Positions 8,086 to 15,997 of a DNA stretch of 64,000 bases are shown here, in pieces. The stretch is from assembly GCA_050015455.1 (NCBI GenBank), contig JBEKBJ010000011.1, positions 1-64,000 on the forward strand, written 5' to 3'. Made by a program: the position numbers and the translations under genes. Under the pieces are notes generated by a model. It worked only from the letters and a program-made list of their open reading frames with translations, made no database searches and was not told the DNA's origin. The stretch is from JAGDMS01 sp050015455 (GTDB taxonomy: Bacteria; Desulfobacterota; Binatia; HRBIN30). Positions within the stretch are counted from its first letter, which is position 1. Each line of letters opens with the position of its first letter.

Positions 8086-9771
8086 TTAGTCGGCCGGTGT
8101 CGGATCACGCGACACCTTGGGGGAGCTGTGAGCGCTCAGGCCCTTCGTGCGCGGACAGAACCGTTCGCCGTCGAAATGACCGATACCATAGCGCCAGGCG
8201 AATGGTCGGAAACGGATCCCGCGACGGCGGCAGAACTCGCGTACGTCATCGGACAGCTCGTCCTGAATCCCAAAAACGCGCGCGGCGGCAAGGTCGAACA
8301 GCGTCACCCCCGGGGGAGCGATCGGTGCAGCATCGGCAAAGGTGAGCACGACCACGCGCCTGCGCTTCGGCAGAGCGGCGGGATCCCATACCGGCATGAA
8401 CCGCACGGCCGCACCCTCCGCAAATTCGAACGTCACTGTATCTCCTTCGGTGTGACGGGACAGCTGGCGTCCGCGTTCACCCAGCGCGGACGCCAGCTCG
8501 GGCATCAAGCAATCGCGGACGATACCGACTTGCTCGGGGCGCGGCGGCGCGGCGATATGCCGGATCACCTGCGCGGGGACGCCGCCGACCAACGTGTTCG
8601 GCGGGACGTTCAACGCGACAAACGAATTCACGGTTACCGTGGCACCCGAGCCGATCGTCACACCGGGGAAGATGAAGGCGTTGTTCCCAATGAAGACGTG
8701 GTCTCCGATCTCGATCGGTGCGAACGATGACGAGTAGCCACGCAAGGCGGATTGCCAGTGACTGTGGGTGAACAGCATGGCCCGCGATCCGATGCAGACC
8801 TCGTCACCGAGCTTCAACGGATGGCAGGTATTCAGGTAAGCCCCTTCGCCGAAGAAACATGCGTCGCCGGCGCTAAGCGCGGCTCCAGGCTCATCGCTGC
8901 CGCCGCCACCGATGACGACATCGTCCTTCGACCACAGGGCGTCACCAATCTCCACGCTACCGCAATGTACACGCGTCCGCTTGCCGAACGCGGCCAGACG
9001 GCCCAGGTGCAGACGGTCGCATTCGATCACCGCATCGGTGCCGATGCTCGACATCGCCCCGATGCAAATCTCACGCGCCATGACGATGGCTCCGGGCTCG
9101 ATGCGGACGCCCTCACCGATCTGAGCGCCGTGGAGGCGGTAGACATGCACCTTCAGATCCGAGGAGAGGGCACGGAAATTCGCCGCGTCCTTGCGCAGCA
9201 TCTGCAGAAATCCCGGATCGATCCGGCCGTCTCCCTGCGCCGCGGCTACGGACATGGCGACCGCCTCGACGTCGGCGCGGGTGATTTCCCCGCGTGGGCC
9301 GGTGCCGTGGATCTGGTCGAGCGACACGCCGCGTTCCCGTGCAAGCCGTCGTGCCGCCGGGCTGGCGGTCGACCGGCCGATGCCACTCCGGCCAGGTTCC
9401 GCCGGCTGCTGAGGTTCGCTGCAGGCACTCGCAACCGTAGGCGGATTGGCAAAACCGCTATGCACCTGATCGAAGCCCAGGTGCGCCGCAGGGGGTAGCA
9501 GACTGTCCCAAGTCTCCGGCGGCGGGACCACCTCGTCGGCGGCACCCACGAAAGCCACGATCCCAAGCACCGGCACCTGAGAGCCTACGGGCGCCACGAT
9601 CTGTCGCAGCACGCCAGCAACCTCGGCCTCGACCTGTGTATTGACCTTGTCGGTCTCGACCTCGAAAAGCGTGTCGCCGACGGCGACCGAGTCGCCCTCG
9701 TGTTTGAACCACGCCCGCACAGTGCCGTGGGTCATGTTCGCCCCAAGCACTGGAAGAATGATCGGTTGCAC
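8086..9771 (-). CDS. Lipoyl domain-PSBD-hexapeptide acyltransferase fusion (E2-like, no E2 catalytic domain)
   Basis: The 561-residue protein starts with a lipoyl domain (1-80) whose predicted lipoylated Lys42 sits in ETDKVNT. An Ala/Pro-rich linker follows, then a peripheral-subunit-binding domain (about 134-172: ASPAARRLARERGVSLDQ, GTGPRGEITRADV). The usual 2-oxoacid dehydrogenase acyltransferase domain with its HxxxDG motif is absent. In its place, about 212-405 is a left-handed beta-helix of hexapeptide repeats (IGEGVRI, IGSRAMLFTHSH, IGDHVFIGNNAFIFPGVTIG), with His336/338 in the position of the acceptor-activating His of this family. The last ~150 residues are unrecognised. GTG start with AGAGGTGA upstream, inside the end of E1 beta. 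I infer that acyl groups pass from lipoyl to an acceptor held by the beta-helix. Confidence 0.88.
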   Translation of the reverse strand: MQPIILPVLGANMTHGTVRAWFKHEGDSVAVGDTLFEVETDKVNTQVEAEVAGVLRQIVAPVGSQVPVLGIVAFVGAADEVVPPPETWDSLLPPAAHLGFDQVHSGFANPPTVASACSEPQQPAEPGRSGIGRSTASPAARRLARERGVSLDQIHGTGPRGEITRADVEAVAMSVAAAQGDGRIDPGFLQMLRKDAANFRALSSDLKVHVYRLHGAQIGEGVRIEPGAIVMAREICIGAMSSIGTDAVIECDRLHLGRLAAFGKRTRVHCGSVEIGDALWSKDDVVIGGGGSDEPGAALSAGDACFFGEGAYLNTCHPLKLGDEVCIGSRAMLFTHSHWQSALRGYSSSFAPIEIGDHVFIGNNAFIFPGVTIGSGATVTVNSFVALNVPPNTLVGGVPAQVIRHIAAPPRPEQVGIVRDCLMPELASALGERGRQLSRHTEGDTVTFEFAEGAAVRFMPVWDPAALPKRRRVVVLTFADAAPIAPPGVTLFDLAAARVFGIQDELSDDVREFCRRRGIRFRPFAWRYGIGHFDGERFCPRTKGLSAHSSPKVSRDPTPAD

Positions 9772-9777
9772 CGTGTG

Positions 9778-10755
9778 TCACCTCTGCAGCAAATCGAGCG
9801 CCGTTTGCACGATGTCGTCTAGCTTGGGGAGGGCAGCTTCTTCAAGCACGGGGCTAAAGGGGATCGGGATGTCGGGGGCCGCGATACGCCGGATCGGCGC
9901 GTCGAGGTATTCGTAAGCCCCCTCCGCCACGCGGGCGGCGACTTCCGCGCCAACGCCACCAGTGCGGGCGCCTTCCTCGATACATATCAAACGGCCAGTC
10001 TTACGCACCGAATCGAGCACCGTCTCAGTGTCGAGGGGCGCCAGCGTGCGCAGATCCACAACCTCGGCGTTGATGCCGTGGCGTACTAGTGCCTCAGCGG
10101 CTTGTAGCGCGATGCCGACGTAATACGAGTACGCTGCCAGCGTCAGGTCCTCCCCTTCGCGTCGGATCACCGCCTGACCGATCGGCACGGTGACATCGCC
10201 GTCGGGCACAGGACCGGAGGTGGCGTACAGACGTTTGTGCTCCACACAAAGCACGGGGTTGTCGTCACGTATGGCCGACTTCAGCAGCCCTTTCACGTCA
10301 GCCGGAGTGGCAGGGGCGATCACCTTGAGACCCGGCACGTGCAGGAACCATGCTTCCAAGCTCTGCGAGTGCGTCGCGCCATACGAGCGTCCGCCTCCGG
10401 CGGGTGTGCGGATCACGAGCGGCACCCGCGCTTGCTCGCCGTACATGTAGCGGAATTTTGCCGCATGGTTGGCGATCTGGTCCATCGCCAGGGTGACGAA
10501 GTCCATGAACATGATTTCAACCACCGGGCGCATGCCGGTGAGTGCCGCGCCGATACCGGCGCCGACAATGGTCGCCTCGGAGATCGGCGTACAGCGCACT
10601 CGTTCGGGGCCGAACTCGGCGAGCAGCCCGCGAGTGGCGCCGAAGGCGCCGCCGTATACCCCGATATCCTCGCCCATCAAGAAGACGTACGGGTCTCGCA
10701 TCATCTCTTCGCGCAGGGCCTCTTGCACGCCCTGCCAGTAGGCGAGTTCGCGCAT
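9778..10755 (-). CDS. 2-oxoacid dehydrogenase E1 component, beta subunit
   Basis: The 325-residue product matches the transketolase-like E1 beta subunit of pyruvate, acetoin or branched-chain 2-oxoacid dehydrogenases. Visible features are MGEDIGVYGGAFGATRGLL, the TPISEATIVGAGIGAAL segment with the ThDP-activating Glu, MDFVTLAMDQIANHAAKFRYM, and the C-terminal IEEGARTGGVGAEVA region. With E1 alpha it decarboxylates a 2-oxoacid on ThDP and transfers the acyl group to a lipoyl lysine. Its ATG (10755) is one base after the E1 alpha stop, and its end carries the ribosome site for the fusion gene, so subunits are made together. Substrate is not evident. Confidence 0.93.
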   Translation of the reverse strand: MRELAYWQGVQEALREEMMRDPYVFLMGEDIGVYGGAFGATRGLLAEFGPERVRCTPISEATIVGAGIGAALTGMRPVVEIMFMDFVTLAMDQIANHAAKFRYMYGEQARVPLVIRTPAGGGRSYGATHSQSLEAWFLHVPGLKVIAPATPADVKGLLKSAIRDDNPVLCVEHKRLYATSGPVPDGDVTVPIGQAVIRREGEDLTLAAYSYYVGIALQAAEALVRHGINAEVVDLRTLAPLDTETVLDSVRKTGRLICIEEGARTGGVGAEVAARVAEGAYEYLDAPIRRIAAPDIPIPFSPVLEEAALPKLDDIVQTALDLLQR

Positions 10756-10756
10756 T

Positions 10757-11740
10757 TCAGCCGTCGGTGAACACGCCAGCTGTCAGCGCGTCGAGTTCAG
10801 GAAAGAGGCTGCGTTGAGCAAAACTCACCGCATCATCAACGGCGGCCAAGGCCTCGCGTGCGATAGCATCCAGCCCGGCCGTGGTCGCCAGCCCCTGCTC
10901 CAGCATCGTGGCACGGAAGTGCGCGATCGGGTCCCGCTCGCGCCAGGCGGCCTCCTCCTCTTTGCTGCGGTACACGCGCTGATCGCTCTTCGAGTGGCCC
11001 AAGAAACGATAGGTTTTGCACTCGACCAGCGTGGGGCCGCGGCCGGAGCGGGCACGCTCGACCGCAGTGCGCACGACCCCGGCCACTGCCATGACGTCCA
11101 TGCCGTCGACTTGGACGCCGGGGATGCCGTACGCTGCCCCGCGCTCCGCTATGTGTTCGATGGCACACGCGTCGTGGAACGGCGTGGACATTGCGTACAG
11201 ATTGTTCTCGCAGACATACACCGCCGGCAGCCGCCACACCGAGGCTAGATTGAGCGACTCATGAAAGGTTCCTTGGTTGGTCGCGCCGTCGCCGAAGAAG
11301 ATGGCCACCACCTGGCCGGTGCCCCGCATCTGTGCCGACAGTGCGGCGCCGGTGCCGATCGGGATGCCGCCGCCGGTGACGCCGTTGGAGCCGAGGTGGC
11401 CGATGGAGAAGTCGGCAAGGTGTTGCGTTCCGCCCTTACCGCCGCCGTAGCCGGTGGCCTTGCCGAACAGCTCCGCCATCAGCCGGTTCGGGTCGCCGCC
11501 TTTGGCGAGCAGATGCCCATGGCCGCGGTGCGTGCTGATGATCAGATCGTGCGGCTGCAGCGCCAGGCAAGCACCCACGGCAACCGCTTCCTGCCCGACA
11601 TACGGGTGCGTGGTCCCGCGGATGCTGCCGTCGCCGACCAGCTTGAGGACGCGTTCCTCGAAGGCGCGCGCCAGCGAGAGTTGGTAGAGCACCCGCCGGG
11701 CGTCAGCGGGGCTCAGAGAAGGGGCAGTAGCGGCACTCAT
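10757..11740 (-). CDS. 2-oxoacid dehydrogenase E1 component, alpha subunit
   Basis: The 327-residue protein carries the ThDP-binding motif GDGATNQGTFHESLNLA...ENNLYAMST, and upstream STHRGHGHLLAKGGD, MAELFGKATGYGGGKGGTQH and LGSNGVTGGGIPIGTGAA, all standard in acetoin/pyruvate-type E1 alpha. I set the start at ATG 11740; the open frame continues upstream, but that part is only the antisense-like shadow of the PIG-L gene. The ATG overlaps the PIG-L stop (ATGA, 11737-11740), giving translational coupling. It pairs with the adjacent E1 beta. The nearby E2-like partner is not a normal E2, and no lipoamide dehydrogenase (E3) is present in the window. Confidence 0.93.
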   Translation of the reverse strand: MSAATAPSLSPADARRVLYQLSLARAFEERVLKLVGDGSIRGTTHPYVGQEAVAVGACLALQPHDLIISTHRGHGHLLAKGGDPNRLMAELFGKATGYGGGKGGTQHLADFSIGHLGSNGVTGGGIPIGTGAALSAQMRGTGQVVAIFFGDGATNQGTFHESLNLASVWRLPAVYVCENNLYAMSTPFHDACAIEHIAERGAAYGIPGVQVDGMDVMAVAGVVRTAVERARSGRGPTLVECKTYRFLGHSKSDQRVYRSKEEEAAWRERDPIAHFRATMLEQGLATTAGLDAIAREALAAVDDAVSFAQRSLFPELDALTAGVFTDG

Positions 11741-12396
11741 ACGCCGCGGGCATCCCAAATCGGTATGATTTCCTTCACCACCTGGAACGCTTCGGCGTAA
11801 CGCGTTCCCATCTGGAAGCCGCGATGCGCCGCGCGCCCGCGCACGGCCTCCAGCCACCCCTGGCCGTAGCGGTCCAGCTGCGTCTCGTACGTTGCTAGAC
11901 TCTGGATCTTGGCGTCGATCGTGTCGCTGATGTCGACAAACTTCTGCGCGCGAAAGGAATGGCCGGTGATGCCGCCGGGTAGCGTCGCCTCGTACATGTA
12001 CACCGAACAAAGGTTGTGCCGCGTACCGGCCAGGACAGCACGGGACAACCCAATATGCTCCGGATGACTGTCCCCGAGCCAGTGCGTGTACACGGCAGTC
12101 GGTTTGACGTCGGCAAGCAGGTCGTCGATTGTCCCCACTAAGTCCGCGGTGGGCTGGATCGCATCGCGCCTCAAGCCGAGGCTAATCAGCTCCGCACCCA
12201 GCGTGCGCACCGCTTGCTCCGCTTCGACATGGCGTCGGCGCCGCTCTTCTTCTGAAAGATCGCCGTTCCCAGCAGGTACCCGGAAGTTTACCAATACCAC
12301 GCGATGTCCCCGCCGCGTGTACGCCGCAATCGTCCCCCCTGCGCCGATCTCGCCGTCATCCGGGTGTGCCCCGAAAACAATGATCCGCTCCTGCAT
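11737..12396 (-). CDS. PIG-L (LmbE) family N-acetyl-sugar deacetylase
   Basis: The 219-residue protein begins MQERIIVFGAHPDDGEIGAGG, with the AHPDD zinc/catalytic motif. The second metal-binding His is in THWLGDSHPEHIGLSRAV. PIG-L proteins remove N-acetyl groups from GlcNAc-containing acceptors, as in GPI, mycothiol and bacillithiol synthesis and some antibiotics. ATG 12396 has GAGGAGT nine bases upstream and fits the domain start; ATG 12423 is less likely. Its stop overlaps the E1 alpha start. A deacetylase made together with an acyl-lipoyl-generating E1 and a beta-helix acyltransferase suggests that the freed amine is re-acylated. That role is inference. Confidence 0.87.
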   Translation of the reverse strand: MQERIIVFGAHPDDGEIGAGGTIAAYTRRGHRVVLVNFRVPAGNGDLSEEERRRRHVEAEQAVRTLGAELISLGLRRDAIQPTADLVGTIDDLLADVKPTAVYTHWLGDSHPEHIGLSRAVLAGTRHNLCSVYMYEATLPGGITGHSFRAQKFVDISDTIDAKIQSLATYETQLDRYGQGWLEAVRGRAAHRGFQMGTRYAEAFQVVKEIIPIWDARGV

Positions 12397-12541
12397 GCCG
12401 TGACTCCTCGCTGAGGTCATCACTTCAGGCGAAATTTCGCAAGCATTTTTTGCACTCCGAATGCTTGGCGGGCAAAACGGAGGGCGGTCAAACCGCCGTC
12501 AGCGCAATTCCGAGATCGACCACTAAGTGACGGGCGTCCCC

Positions 12542-13390
12542 CTATTCTTTGAACGTCGCTTTCGCTTGTGACAGGACCACGTTGCCCTTCTTCGTCTCGC
12601 CCTGCACGATGGCCTCACCCGCACCGCTGCGCCAGATCTTGGTGACGATGGTGTCGCCGTACTGCACCAGATCGGCGAAGCGTCCCTCGAACGATTTGAA
12701 CCGTGCCGGATCGCCGCCGCAGACGCTGCTGAGGATGGCGCGGCCGCAGAAACCGTAGGTGCACAAGCCGTGCAAGAATGGCTTTTCGAACCCTGCCATT
12801 TTGGCGAAATCCGGGTCGATGTGGATCGGATTAAAATCACCGTTGAGCCGATACAGCGCGCCTTGCTCCGGGCGGACGACATCCTCCACGACGTGATCGG
12901 GTTTGCGATCGGGCGCAACGTTCACCCCCGCCGTCGACGGGCCGCGCTCGCCGCCGAAGCCACCGGCGCCGCGGACGAACAGCGTGGCGCGGGTAGTGCA
13001 AATCGGACCCTTATCATCCTCGACGGTCCCTTCAGCCCCGAGCACGGCCGCCTTCCCTTTGTCCCACACCTCGCTGATGCGACCAATCACGCGGACCCTC
13101 CCCTCGGATGGGATCTCGCGGTGCAGGGTGATCGCCTGCTCACCGTGCAGCAGCATGGCCAGGTTGATCTCGACATTGGCAATTAACCCGCTCATCGACA
13201 GCATGCCGGGAATCACGCCGTAGGTGGGCAGGACCTTGGGGCCCTTGCCTTCGTAGACGTAATCAAGCTCGCCGTCAGGCTTAGCGCCGACGCCGAGGGC
13301 GTACAGCATCACGTCCTTCGAGGTCCATGAAAAGGGTACGGGGTCAAACGTCAGTCCGACGAGGTCACTGGCTATCTTTCGCTGGCTCAT
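12542..13390 (-). CDS. MaoC-like double hot-dog dehydratase (enoyl-CoA hydratase 2 type)
   Basis: The 282-residue protein resembles the hydratase-2 part of peroxisomal multifunctional enzyme 2. The N-terminal hot-dog fold spans about 1-130. The C-terminal fold holds the hydratase-2 motif YRLNGDFNPIHIDPDFAKMAGFEKPFLHG, with Asp and His catalytic residues. It would hydrate trans-2-enoyl-CoA to (R)-3-hydroxyacyl-CoA or a related substrate. It lies 145 bases upstream of the PIG-L gene on the same strand and is divergent from the large CaiB fusion, so it may supply or process the acyl chain used by this locus. Co-transcription with the E1 genes is possible but not shown. Confidence 0.85.
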   Translation of the reverse strand: MSQRKIASDLVGLTFDPVPFSWTSKDVMLYALGVGAKPDGELDYVYEGKGPKVLPTYGVIPGMLSMSGLIANVEINLAMLLHGEQAITLHREIPSEGRVRVIGRISEVWDKGKAAVLGAEGTVEDDKGPICTTRATLFVRGAGGFGGERGPSTAGVNVAPDRKPDHVVEDVVRPEQGALYRLNGDFNPIHIDPDFAKMAGFEKPFLHGLCTYGFCGRAILSSVCGGDPARFKSFEGRFADLVQYGDTIVTKIWRSGAGEAIVQGETKKGNVVLSQAKATFKE

Positions 13391-13580
13391 TGCGGTTCCT
13401 TTCTCATTTCACCGCACCTCTTTTCGAGAAAGTTTTGGCAAGTGTCAAGGCCAGGGAGTGTCTTCCCCAGACTTTCCTTCTCACCTGTCGAGAGCGCTGG
13501 GTAACCGGCACCGGAGATGATAGCAGGCCGGCCACCACACCTGTTGTCACCATCGCCCGAATCGGACTAGAGTGCGCTCT

Positions 13581-15959
13581 ATGACGACAGCACCGTTGGG
13601 CCATCTGCGGGTAGTGGATCTCGCCGATTTGCGCGGCGCGCTCGCGGGTCGGCTGCTCGGCGATCTGGGCGCCGATGTGATCAAGATAGAACCGCCGGGC
13701 GGCGATCCGGGCCGGCAGCAGCCGCCGTTTGCCGGCGGCGTGGCGGCGCCCGACCGTTCGTTGCCCTTCCTGTATCGCAACGCGAACAAACGCGGCGCGG
13801 TCATCGACCTCGATGACGCGGCAGGCTGGGAGCGCTTTGTCGAGCTGTGCGACCGTGCCGACATCCTGTTAGAGAACTTCGGGCCGGATGGGCAGCAACG
13901 GCACCGGCTCACGCCCGCGGAGGTGCGCGCGCGGCACCCGCATCTGATCCACGTCGCCATCGCCGACTTCGGCCTCTCAGGACCACGCGCCGATTGGCGT
14001 GCCGAGCCCTTGCCCGCCTTCGCCAGCTCCGGCGCGCTGCACGTCTCCGGCTTCCTCGACCGGCCGCCTTGCTGGCTACCGGGATACATCGCCCACGATT
14101 GCGCTTCGGTGTTCGGTGCCCTCGGCGCGATTGCTGCCGTGCTCGACCGCGCCCGTCACGGTGAGGGGCAGACGGTTGAGGTCTCGGTACAGGAGGCGGC
14201 GTTGAACGGCCTCAACCCGTGGTCGATTCCGCTCGCAGATTACGCGCGGTGGTATCCGTTGGTGGTGCCGACGAGCCCGCCGCGCAATGCCGACGGCGCG
14301 TACCTCGTGCTGCCGACGGCGGACGGATTCGTGCGTGTCCTCCCCGCTACCATCCGGCAGTGGAAGGCCTTCATCACGCTAACGGGCAACCTCGAGGCGC
14401 TTTCCGGACCGGAGTGGGAGCCACCGGTGTACAGGTTGCTGAACCTCGATGTGATTCGGCTGCTGGCAGGGGATGCGTTGCGCCAGCGTTCCCGCGCCGA
14501 GGTGTTTGCCGAGGGAGTCCGGCTCGGTCTACCGATTACGCCGGTCAACGCGCCGGATCAATTCGTTGCGGAAGAGCAGACACGGGTGCGTGGGTACTTC
14601 CGCCGCAGCGGCTTCCCGCATCTCGGTGATGCGCCGTTTGCTCCGGCGCCGTTCAATCTCTCACGCACGCCGGCGGTGCTGCAGCGACCGGCTCCAGCGC
14701 CGGGAGAAGATGATCGCGCCGGTTTCTCACCCCGCACCGTGGAGAAGCCGAGCGGTGCCGCTGACCGGCCGCTGCTCGCTGGGATGCGCGTCATCGACCT
14801 GGGTGTTGGTGCCGTCGGGCCGGAATTGGGGTGGGTGTTGGGGGAGCTGGGCGCCGAGGTCATCAAGATCGAGTCACGAGAGAATCTGGATTTCCTGCGT
14901 ACCGTCTCGGTGGAACCGGACGCACCGAACCGTGCTTGGAGCTTCAATACGGAAGCACGTGGCCAGAAGAGCGTGTGCCTCAACCTGCGGACCGCCCGTG
15001 GCCGCGAGTTGGTGCTGCAGTTGTGCGCGACAGCGGAGGTGATCATCGAGAACAACCGCGGGGGCGTCGTCCGCCAACTGGGCCTCGACTACGAGGATGT
15101 GCGCCGTGTCCGCCCCGACATCATCTACATTGCCTCGCAAGGGTTCGGACGCGGCGGACCGCTGGGCGAGGCGCCGTCGTACGGGCCGCTCAACTCCTCC
15201 TTTGCCGGCTCTAACTGGTTGTGGAACCATCCTGACACGCCGTATCCCGCCGGCTCTGCGCTGAACCACCCGGACCACATCACGAGCAAGCTGGGCGCGC
15301 TGGCGGTCCTATCCGCGCTCGAGCACCGGCGGCGCACTGGAGAAGGCCAGTTCATCGAAATGGCGCAGACTGAGGCGGCGGTGTATTTGCTCGGCGAGTT
15401 CTACCTGCAGGGGCCGTGCACCGGGCAACCGCCGCAGCAGCGCGGCAACGCGTCGGAATTCGCCGTGCCACACAACGTGTATCCGTGCGCGGGAGAAGAC
15501 CGCTGGTGCGCCATCGCCGTGGTCGATGATGCCGGCTGGCAACGCTTCGTCCGCTGCCTGGGATGGCCGGATGAACAACGCGTTGCGACAGCTGCCGGCC
15601 GCCTCGCTGCCAGGGATGAAATCGATGCACGAGTTGCGGACTGGACCCAGGCGCGCACGCCGGAAGATGCGGCTGCAACATTGCAGGCGGCGGGTGTTTC
15701 CGCGATGGTGGTGCAGAACCCAGACGACCATCGCGCCGATCCACACCTCGCGGCCCGCGGTGCCATAGTCACGGTTGAACACCCCGAGATCGGGCCGGAG
15801 CGACACGTCGGCAACCCGCTACACATGAGCCGGACCCCACTGATCACTGCCGGTGCGGCGCCGCTGCTCGGCGCGGATACGCACGATGTGCTCACCCGGG
15901 TGCTGGGCCTACAGGCGAGCGAGGTGGAGCAGCTGATCTCCGAACGCGTCTGTTATTGA
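13581..15959 (+). CDS. Tandem-fused CaiB/BaiF (type III) CoA-transferase
   Basis: The 792-residue protein contains two complete family III CoA-transferase units in tandem, where a single enzyme is about 400 residues. Unit 1 starts LRVVDLADLRGALAGRLLGDLGADVIKIEPPGGD, and its predicted catalytic Asp lies in YIAHDCASVFG. Unit 2 starts near residue 395 with MRVIDLGVGAVGPELGWVLGELGAEVIKIES, and its Asp lies in LNHPDHITSKLG. Because these enzymes work as interlocked dimers, the fusion may act as a built-in heterodimer. I took ATG 13581 rather than the GTG at 13572. It is divergent from the MaoC gene across about 190 bases. Substrate unknown. Confidence 0.86.
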   Translation: MTTAPLGHLRVVDLADLRGALAGRLLGDLGADVIKIEPPGGDPGRQQPPFAGGVAAPDRSLPFLYRNANKRGAVIDLDDAAGWERFVELCDRADILLENFGPDGQQRHRLTPAEVRARHPHLIHVAIADFGLSGPRADWRAEPLPAFASSGALHVSGFLDRPPCWLPGYIAHDCASVFGALGAIAAVLDRARHGEGQTVEVSVQEAALNGLNPWSIPLADYARWYPLVVPTSPPRNADGAYLVLPTADGFVRVLPATIRQWKAFITLTGNLEALSGPEWEPPVYRLLNLDVIRLLAGDALRQRSRAEVFAEGVRLGLPITPVNAPDQFVAEEQTRVRGYFRRSGFPHLGDAPFAPAPFNLSRTPAVLQRPAPAPGEDDRAGFSPRTVEKPSGAADRPLLAGMRVIDLGVGAVGPELGWVLGELGAEVIKIESRENLDFLRTVSVEPDAPNRAWSFNTEARGQKSVCLNLRTARGRELVLQLCATAEVIIENNRGGVVRQLGLDYEDVRRVRPDIIYIASQGFGRGGPLGEAPSYGPLNSSFAGSNWLWNHPDTPYPAGSALNHPDHITSKLGALAVLSALEHRRRTGEGQFIEMAQTEAAVYLLGEFYLQGPCTGQPPQQRGNASEFAVPHNVYPCAGEDRWCAIAVVDDAGWQRFVRCLGWPDEQRVATAAGRLAARDEIDARVADWTQARTPEDAAATLQAAGVSAMVVQNPDDHRADPHLAARGAIVTVEHPEIGPERHVGNPLHMSRTPLITAGAAPLLGADTHDVLTRVLGLQASEVEQLISERVCY

Positions 15960-15997
15960 ACCGACTGAAATTTCGGAGAGGTGTTCACAACGTTGAG

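Noticed and set aside
11741..12010. Extra 90 residues upstream of E1 alpha
   Set aside because: They are the alternate frame of the PIG-L gene; E1 alpha starts at the ATGA overlap.
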